Shown in pieces: positions 49,982 to 64,000 of a stretch of 64,000 nt of DNA; within the stretch, counting starts at the first letter, position 1, and each line of letters begins with the position of its first letter. The DNA is taken from assembly GCA_003640385.1 (NCBI GenBank), contig RCAB01000369.1, positions 1 to 64,000 of the forward strand, given 5' to 3'. The position numbers were made by a program, and so were the translations under genes. Source of the DNA: Setaria digitata (taxonomy: Eukaryota; Nematoda; Chromadorea; Rhabditida; Setariidae). Under the pieces are notes generated by a model. That model did not search any database. It worked only from the letters and a program-made list of their open reading frames with translations, and had not been told where the DNA came from.

Positions 49982-51315
49982 AACCATTCACTTTTCAAAG
50001 CTACACTTACAATTTTTTTTTTTTTTACCTCTCAAATTTTCACATCACTCTTCATATTTCAATTTAAACTAGCTTCGAGTGATGCTTAAATGTACAGTAG
50101 TGTAAATTTTCCATTTGAGAAATGGTATCACAGAATAATATGATAGCATAGCATTTTGGTATACTGCATATCATTGTTAGATTAGAATTCTATTCGAAAC
50201 AATTCATTTAATAAGATGAAAAGAAAGCGAAGGAAAAAAAAAAAAAAAATAAAACGTGGGAAATCATTAATTGTACGATGGAACGGATTACAATTCATTT
50301 CCATTTTTCTTTTTTCTTTATTGTTAACAAATAATTTCCTCTGATCATTGCTAATTATTCAAATTTTTTTTTTTTTGGAATATTGCTACCTACCACTGTA
50401 GTGTAGAAGAAGGCTTTAAATTATTCTCATATTGGAAATTTTAGCGCTTATTTTTCTTACAAACCAATAAAATTGTTTATATTTGAAATGAGAATGAAAA
50501 GGAAAATTTTTTTTTTTTTTTTTTGCAAAAAATTTATTTATCATCCTTATTATCATTAAAAGATAGGAGATAAGCAAAATCATAATTTTTTTTTTTTTTT
50601 TTTTAGTACAAAAAATAAGTGCTATCTAGTAAGATTGTTGGAATTTTCTGAATTATTTTCATCTATTTCAAATTAATTTAACAAGTAAAAACATACAAAG
50701 CCATATATATATATACACACACATTTGCATTTTTCAATCATTTATTTGATGTTAATCATTTAAAGAATTATCATTATTCAGTTATCACCTGATAGCACAG
50801 GTCCACTAAAAAATATTCTATTTTTCATTATTCAATTATCATTGATTACATTGCATTCAACAATTATCACTGTCCGATCACCATCAATGACATTCATTCA
50901 AGGACTGATTGACTGACTGACTTTGTCCGTTCAAGGATTTTCATTGTCCAGTTATTATCGCTAATCACATTTATTCAAAAGACACAATCGTATAACGTAT
51001 GCATCATAGGAATACGATTATAAACTGTGATTACGATTACGTAAAGGATGCGTTAATGATATTAGTACAATATGTGGTATTCACATATTTCTTCACGTGA
51101 TCATCATATTCTCCTAAAAACAAGATTACAACGCATTTGTGAATGAAAAGTGAAAAGGAACGATGATGACAAGTTTAAGGGAAGTGAAAGGCACTGATCA
51201 TCATTATCATTATCACTACCATTATCTAACTGATGCCAATAAACCATCATTAAGACTACTTCATTTCCATTGCAATAGAATGCACCCCGCATGGTAACAC
51301 ATTATCAGCATCCTC

Positions 51316-51339
51316 TATCACTATCACTATCACTACCAT

Positions 51340-51389
<50 letters not shown>

Positions 51390-51401
51390 TCACTACTGCT
51401 G
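51316..51401. repeat. (TAC/ACT)n microsatellite
   Basis: CTATCA units lead into a perfect TAC array at about 51340-51389, then CACTACTGCTGCTG. Confidence 0.95.
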
Positions 51402-51657
51402 CTGTTATTAAACAGCAATTGGATGGAAAGATAAGTTGGAAGGAAGGAAAGCTGTAAGAACGGAAACAGTCATTGGTTAAATTCACCAAGCACCACAATC
51501 ACCATCACTGCTACCAGCAGCACCACCACACTACCGCTGCTACCAGAAACCACCACCTCTACCTGTACCTTTATCACAACCTTCAGGTACCACCACCACC
51601 ATTATCACCAACACTATCAGCACCAACTTAACCGGTGACATACACTTTGTTGCTTGC

Positions 51658-51658
<1 letters not shown>

Positions 51659-51693
<35 letters not shown>

Positions 51694-51850
51694 CCTTTAG
51701 GTACACCTCCATCTTCATCAATTCTCTCACCGTCTTTTTTAACACCTTTCATTCCACACAAACCCTTCGTTTCCTCCTTAAAGTTTACCACTTGTACACC
51801 GTTCATCTTGCAGACACACACACACACACACACACACAGACACACACACA
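51659..51850. repeat. Two (CA)n microsatellites
   Basis: CA dinucleotide runs at about 51659-51690 and 51813-51850, separated by about 120 bp of more balanced sequence. Confidence 0.95.
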
Positions 51851-52103
51851 TACAAACACCTTGAAGGCAATTGCCTTCGCTCTCAGTGTCGTTAGCTGCT
51901 GCTGCTGCTGTCGTTACTGCTAGTGATAGAAGTATTCTCGACTTAGTTCATTGTAGTTCGATTCATTCTGATCTGATCAAACTCGAACCGATGAATCATT
52001 TGATGTATTTCTCACTCATTTACAGTTATATGTATATGTATATTTACATTTTTTTTTTTTTTTTTTTCATAAATTTAACTTCCTTTTTATTTTTCATCGT
52101 CAC

Positions 52104-52440
52104 TCTCTCTCTCTCTCTCTCTCTTCCTCTCCATCTGTTGCCCTCTCTCTTCTTATCACTCCTCTTCTTTTCTTTTTTTTCCCCCTTTCACATCTACTGT
52201 CAGTAATGTCTATCAGTTGAATTGCAATCAGAATTGCAAAACAGAAAATCATTCAGTTGATAATGTTAACCGCTTTGCTTGCAAAACTCACAAAACATCC
52301 TTTCTCATTTTTTCTCTTCCTTTTTTTTTTCCTTTTCTTCTTTCTACTTTCTAATATTTCACTAATTTATCCTCTCTCTCTCTCATTCTTTCTTTCTTTC
52401 TCTCTCCCTCTCTCTCTCTCTCTCTCTCCCTCTCTCCTAT
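52104..52440. repeat. (CT)n polypyrimidine tracts
   Basis: TC/CT runs at about 52104-52125 and 52371-52440 inside an almost uninterrupted pyrimidine-rich plus strand. Confidence 0.9.
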
Positions 52441-53639
52441 CCTATCCTTTTTTTTTCTCGCTTATTTTGTTTGTTTATTAAGTTTTTTTTTTTTTTTCAA
52501 TTTCAATTTCAATTTCTGGAAAAATTCAATTAATGACATTTAAAAAAGAAAATGAATGAGGTATTTGTTTTTCATTTGATTTTTAAAGAATTAATAAATA
52601 ATTTATAGTATGTATGAAATTATATTATCATTATCATTTATCATTTAAAAGTAATCATTGTATCGTTTTAATTTTTGAGAAAGGAAAAAAAAAAAGAAGG
52701 AATGAAATACCTGAAATTTGCAATATTTCTTTTATTCCATATTTGAAAGAAATTTATATTTGAAAAATATTCTACTGAAAAAAAGGCAAATATTTTAGGT
52801 ATTTTCCATCTGATATGATATGATATGATAACTTATTTCATTCTGCGTTTTTCTTTTTTAAAATAATAAAAAAAAAAACGAAAAAAAAAGATTAATTTCG
52901 CCTTTACAGTAGCATATTTTTTAATAAAACATAATTTTATGCAAATTATTCTTTTGTTATTTATTTTTTTTTTTTCGCATCAAAAATGGGTAACAAAATG
53001 AGCAAAGCATAAAGTTGTTCCATAAGATGGATTGATTGTATTAATTGAAACGATAAAAATGATACTTAGTGCTTAAATTTTCGTTATCATTCTCGTATTT
53101 ATTGGTTTTAGCAAATATGTCATAGCAAGTGATAGCTTCAAATACAGTCCCTTGATATTTTTATCATCAATCTTTCCTTATCAGTATTATCATTATCACT
53201 GTTATTATCATTACTGTTGCTGCCATAAAATTTCATTTATAGTATCAATTATCATTATCTATATCCTTATCATCGTCTACTATCTTCGATGATTACAGTA
53301 TCAGATCAAATCAAAAATGTTACTCCTAATTATATATCTTTTTTTTTTTTTTTTTGCTGATATCATCAATAAATTAACTGTTTGCTTCATATTATCAATA
53401 AATTAAATTTTAACAATAGTACATTAAAATAATCACTAAATTTTATTAACACTCTTATAGCATTTTCTCCTTCCCTTTATTTGAATAAAAATTTTCATCC
53501 TTTTAAAATCTTACGCTTTAAAAGAAAAAAAAAAAAAAAAAAAAGATTCATTGAAAAATGTTTTAACTTCTTTTCTCGTTTTTTTTTTTTTCCTTCTTTT
53601 TTTTTTCTTTTCTTTTCCAAAAATAGATGTAATTTTGTA

Positions 53640-53930
53640 TATCTTTTCTTTCTTTCTTTCTTTCTTCCCTTCTTCTTCTTCTTCTTTTTAAAATGAAATT
53701 TGTGATCGAAATCGTCATTTCTGCCGTTGAACGGGAGCAAAACGAACACAACACACCGTGTGATTCGACGATCATCGGACATTCTGACGTCAACCGAGCA
53801 ATCGAATCATTTTTCTCCTTTTTTTTTTTTTTTTTTTAATCCATCTATACATTCATTCGTTCATTCATTCATTCATTCATTCGTTCATTCGTTCATTCAC
53901 TCATTCACTCATTCATTCATTCATTTGAAG
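53640..53930. repeat. (TTTC)n, (TTC)n and (TTCA)n microsatellites around a GC-balanced island
   Basis: TTTC and CTT runs at about 53646-53688 and a TTCA array at about 53850-53925 with TTCG variants. Between them 53693-53815 is non-repetitive. Confidence 0.9.
53785..53792. promoter_or_regulatory. Perfect palindromic CRE-type site TGACGTCA
   Basis: Full cAMP-response-element palindrome, the binding site of CREB/ATF bZIP factors, within a GC-balanced island 3.8 kb upstream of the YAP start. One such 8-mer per window is possible by chance, so function is unproven. Confidence 0.3.
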
Positions 53931-56900
53931 TATTACCGTTTTTTTTTTTCAATCAAATTCCTATCATTTATGATATTTTTACTTTTTTTTTTGTCTATTT
54001 CTTTTTTTTTTTTTTTTGCCCTTATTCATGTATGCTTTAAGTTTTTTTTATTCTTTAATAAATGTGTAGTATTTTTGCCAAAAAAAAAAAGAAGGAAAAA
54101 ATGATTCATTCTATCAAGATGTAAACTGAAATCAATTTTAATTGTTTAGTTTTGGAAACTTTTCAATTATCAGATTTTGGCCCAGTAAAAATGCTTAAAT
54201 AAAACAAATAATTATTATAATTAATGCTTCAAAATTTCTTCCTCTTCACCTTCGCATTTTTTTTTTTTTTTGTTATTTAAATTTTTCATCAAATTTCAAA
54301 AATAAATAAATGAAAAAAAATTTCACAACTTCTACTATATATTCAAATAGTTTATTCATTTATTTAAAAAAGCTAATTTTGGCTTTCTTTTCTTTTTTTT
54401 ATTTCTTTTATTTTAGGTATAATATTTTGTAGTAACATAGACAGACCAGCATAATACAATCATCTCTTAAAGGAATGCATAGATTGTATTATTATTATAA
54501 TAATATATTTATTCGGTCTAGGTGTTATCAAAAATTGAATGTTGTAAATATCAAATGGCCTTTTCTTCCTTTCTCCTTTTTTCCGTTTTTTTTTTTTTTT
54601 TTTTCATTTCTCATTCTTCGTCTATCATTCCATATCATTCATTGATTTATATCAATGACAAAATGGCATTATTGCATCAAAAAGTATTATATAATATTTT
54701 GATACAGAATGATAAAAAAAAAATGGGAAGGAAATTCTTTTGTTTTATTTTTTTTCGTTTTTTTCTTTTAATTTTAAAAATTTAAACTAAATTATAAAGA
54801 AAAAAAAAAAAAATTTTTTTCACTTACCTTACAAAAGATAACTTTCTCATCCTATCCCATTCAATCTGTTTAGACAAATACTGCATAATGCTTTGATAGA
54901 ATCAAAATATCACAAAGCAAAAAAGAAAGGGAATAATATAATTGATGATATGGAGATATTATAAAGGAGAATAAATAAATATTCGCAAAAAGTTTTTCCT
55001 TTTTTATAAAATGAAAATGAATTAACTTAGCACTGTCATTGCATTTATTAAGTGCAGCTAGCATATTACATATACATATATATAAAATTTAATCCATTAA
55101 ATGGAAACTGATCATAATTTATCCTAGATAATAGGCGTATCATTTATGATCAGCTTGATCATATATAGATCGGATTAGATGTGCATACTGTCAACTGATG
55201 CTCGCAGAAATAGCCTATCAGATAACTGAATAATAATTTCAATCCTAAAATGAACAGCCAGTAAGTTTACGATTTCTCGAAAGACAGTGAAGGTGGTATC
55301 GAAATATATTCGTACACCAAACGGTACGACCTAATTTTTGCAGTACTGAAAGCATTTTACAGTCACAGATTTTATATAAATTTTATATGCATATATATAT
55401 ATATATATATATGCATGTATGTATATGTATAAAAGATGTTATATAGAAGAATAAATGAATAAGTTTTTTTTTTTTCCTTTTTTATAAGGTAAAATATATA
55501 TGTATCACAACTTCTAATGATAATGGCACCATTATTGATCCCGTTAAATTAAATTGAATTTCTGATTAAAATTTGTACCAAACATTTTTGCATTGGATAA
55601 ATGTTTGTTCAATTTTTAAATTTTGCAAAAAAAAAAAGAAAAAAATGTTATAAACGGTTGGCATTACTCCAATAGAGAGGTCGAAATAATATATTATATT
55701 TGTTAAAAAGAAAAAAATCAGCCCGTTTGATATATTTGCTAATTTGATAATTGCAATTAATTATTAGTGATATTCATTCATTTGATGCTTGTAAATGATC
55801 AGTAGCCTCTCGAGCATATCAGGCTCTTTTAACATCTATATATGTATATATATTCCTGTTTTCAAATTCGGTGAATTTGCAATCTAACGTTAACGTTTAA
55901 TGCATGCTTGGAATTTGACGTGTGAATTCGAAACGTGCGCAGAATTAAGGAACTTTATTAGGCTTAAAGTTTAGCCTTTCTCTCGCATTAATGCTACATT
56001 TCCAAATGCTAATTCTCTGTGTAGCTGATGTTCTATCTAAAAAAAAAAAAAAAAAAAAAAAAAAGAAGTATTTGGCAAAGTTAATCTGGTAACTTTTATG
56101 TTGCCTTTTTTTTTTAATTTTAATTTCAAAACTGTTAAACTACGGAAGGTTTTTTATCTAATTCTCAAAACAGTAACACAGTTTAACTATTAAATTTTCT
56201 TTCGAAAGTGTGTCAGTTAAACATTTCATTTCATTCCATTTCCTACATGTGTTTTTAAAAAAATTCCAAACAAAAGCATTAAATTTCACAATAAATATTT
56301 ATCTTTATATATTCGTATACAAAAAAAAAAAGATTTATCTATCAGTCTATATACATACATATATATGTGTGTGTAAATGTAAGAAAAATGAACGAAATAG
56401 TCATTAAATGATCAAAATTATAAATAAAATAATTTTTTTGACAAAAGAAATGGTGAAAAATATGATTATAGTAAGAAAAAGAAGAGGAAAAAGAAAATGA
56501 AAAAAAAAAAGAAATTTCTTATTTCAATAGGCTCCGGAATGTCGCCACAATTTTTTTTTTTTTTTATTTATTAGATGATAAAAATCAAAAAATTTATAAT
56601 TATAATTATTAGATTCGGCATAAAGACAAGTCATATAAGATTTATCTATCAATCTATATATATACATGTATATGTCTACCTATAATTCAATTGCTATCTT
56701 TCACTAAAACTCTATGATTATTTCATGAGAAAAATGAAAAAAAAAATGTGAAATTATAATTTTTCATGAAAAGAAAAAAAAAAAAAAAAATTTAGCTAAA
56801 ATTGTAAATGGTTATTAGTACATACTACGGTTTGTTACCGTAGTATAGCTTCCAATCAAATTTATACTTTTTTTTTTTTTTTCGCCTTGATCGGTATTGG

Positions 56901-57551
56901 CTATGTATCCATTTGTGGATGTGAATTGCGAAGTGGATTACGGTTTCATCCTATTTGCACATTTATCTGCATTTCGTTCTAATAATCTCTTTTTTCTTTT
57001 TTTTTTTTCCTGTTTTTTTTTTTTTAATTTTAAGTGTTTCATTTTGAATAGATTAAGATCAAAGAGAAAAAGAAAAGTTTCTACATTCAATTTATGCTAT
57101 ATATTGTCAATTGTTATGATCAATTTTTATATTTTATCGATTTGTAAATGATCAAATTTTGGTATTGTTTTCAAATTATCTCCATTTTTTTTCCCGTTAC
57201 ATTTTATTTGTTATTTATAAGTTGAGGAAGCTAAACTATCTGGTATGTATATACAATGTATGTATGTGCTGTAATGCAATCATCACTATTTACCATCATG
57301 TTCGATCACTTTGCCAATTAATCATCAATACATTTTCCCAATAGGTTTGATAAATCTCATATCATTTGATATCACACACATACACATACAAACACACCCA
57401 TAGTTATTATCAGTATTTCCCTCTTTAATGATATAATACTGATAAGAGAAATTATTATGATAATAGGCTTAAATCAATTATCGTTTCTGCATACTTTACC
57501 CAATTTTTATAATAGATTTAAAAAATTTTGGCTCATTTTTTCGTTTTTTTC

Positions 57552-57565
57552 TTTTCTTTTTCAAG
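57552..57565 (+). promoter_or_regulatory. Candidate splice acceptor just upstream of YAP ATG
   Basis: Polypyrimidine tract ending TTTTTCAAG, 11 bp before ATG 57577. The frame stays open upstream to 57457, so a cis-spliced upstream coding exon cannot be excluded. Confidence 0.4.
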
Positions 57566-57576
57566 AAATCGCCGAA

Positions 57577-63629
<6,053 letters not shown>

Positions 63630-64000
63630 GTAAGTTGATTTTTTTTTTTTTGAAAAACTAAAATTGTCAAAGTGAATTAAAATAATTTCTGAAAAAGAAG
63701 AGGAATAATTCGTTATTAAGCTTTGTTGATATTTATTTTAATGTGTAGTTTTTGATGTATAAAAATTGAAGTGAAAAATATTCTCAAACAATTTATTAGT
63801 ATCACGCTTTCTTTTTTTTTATCAAAAAAAAAAAAAAAAGACTATGAAGTGATAATATATCATTTGATCGAAATTTTACAACTCTTCATTATATGATATC
63901 CAATTCATTTCAAACAGGTAGTATTACACTGTGTACTTTTTTTTTTTTTTTTTTTATCTTTGAATTGCAAAACATTAAAGAGGAAAATTTTTGTAGTAAA
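63630..64000. other. YAP intron running off the right edge
   Basis: Begins with a consensus GTAAGT donor, then AT-rich sequence with A/T runs and no obvious exon before the window ends. Confidence 0.6.

Larger units (their letters stand above)
47276..57576. other. 10-kb intergenic region upstream of YAP, rich in simple repeats
   Basis: No gene assigned. A minus-strand frame at 48158-48439 (93 codons) contains an acceptor-like CTCCTGCAG and a donor-like CACAG/GTAAGT, but no domain. Two N positions (49407, 49964), the first with flanking duplication, the second inside a long A-run. From 51.3 to 54.0 kb there are dense ACT, CA, CT, TTTC and TTCA microsatellites. A small GC-balanced island at about 53.69-53.81 kb contains TGACGTCA. 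The long space is probably regulatory DNA and unseen 5' exon sequence of the YAP gene. Confidence 0.5.

Noticed and set aside
51540..51923. Cys/Val- and His/Thr-rich ORFs on both strands
   Set aside because: Translations of CA-repeat microsatellites and short linkers; no protein signature.
53495..53793. Lys/Arg-rich minus-strand ORFs
   Set aside because: Product of polypurine tracts (complement of TTTC/TTC repeats).

Overview
The window is nuclear DNA of a nematode, most likely a filarial or related clade III (spirurid) worm. The sequence is roughly 70% A+T. Genes are cut into many short exons by introns of about 80-600 bp ending in TTTTCAG-type acceptors. Several start codons lie just behind an acceptor with no coding exon upstream, as expected for spliced-leader trans-splicing. 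The protein families look metazoan and nematode-like. The species is an inference; I could not run a search.

Layout. 1.2-2.8 kb (+): signal peptidase complex subunit 2, 5' end unresolved. 4.0-9.4 kb (+): TAF6, a TFIID subunit, 16 exons, 615 aa. 9.4-14.4 kb: mostly empty. 14.4-15.9 kb (+): a tentative small type I membrane protein not visible as one ORF. 18.4-20.9 kb (-): a LAP1/LULL1-type torsin activator in 7 exons, 306 aa. 24.5-25.8 kb (+): acyl-CoA-binding protein, 117 aa. 28.9-35.4 kb (+): copine, 15 exons, 711 aa. 39.9-41.0 kb (-): a JTB-family membrane protein, 161 aa. 42.7-47.3 kb (+): a MatB/ACSF3-type malonyl-CoA synthetase, 514 aa. 47.3-57.5 kb: about 10 kb of AT-rich and microsatellite-rich DNA. 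57.6 kb to the right edge (+): the Hippo-pathway coactivator YAP/Yorkie, at least 478 aa, running off the window.

These are unrelated housekeeping and signalling genes, not a cluster with one job. Themes that recur are the ER and nuclear envelope (SPC2, torsin activator), transcription (TAF6, YAP), and acyl-CoA metabolism (ACBP, malonyl-CoA synthetase). Exon models were built by hand. Every junction quoted keeps the reading frame, and each complete model ends in a stop codon.

Assembly quality matters here. There are seven single-N positions. Five are flanked by near-identical direct copies (about 35 to 320 bp), the signature of overlapping contig ends joined without merging. One of these duplicates the 5' edge of an exon of the torsin activator.
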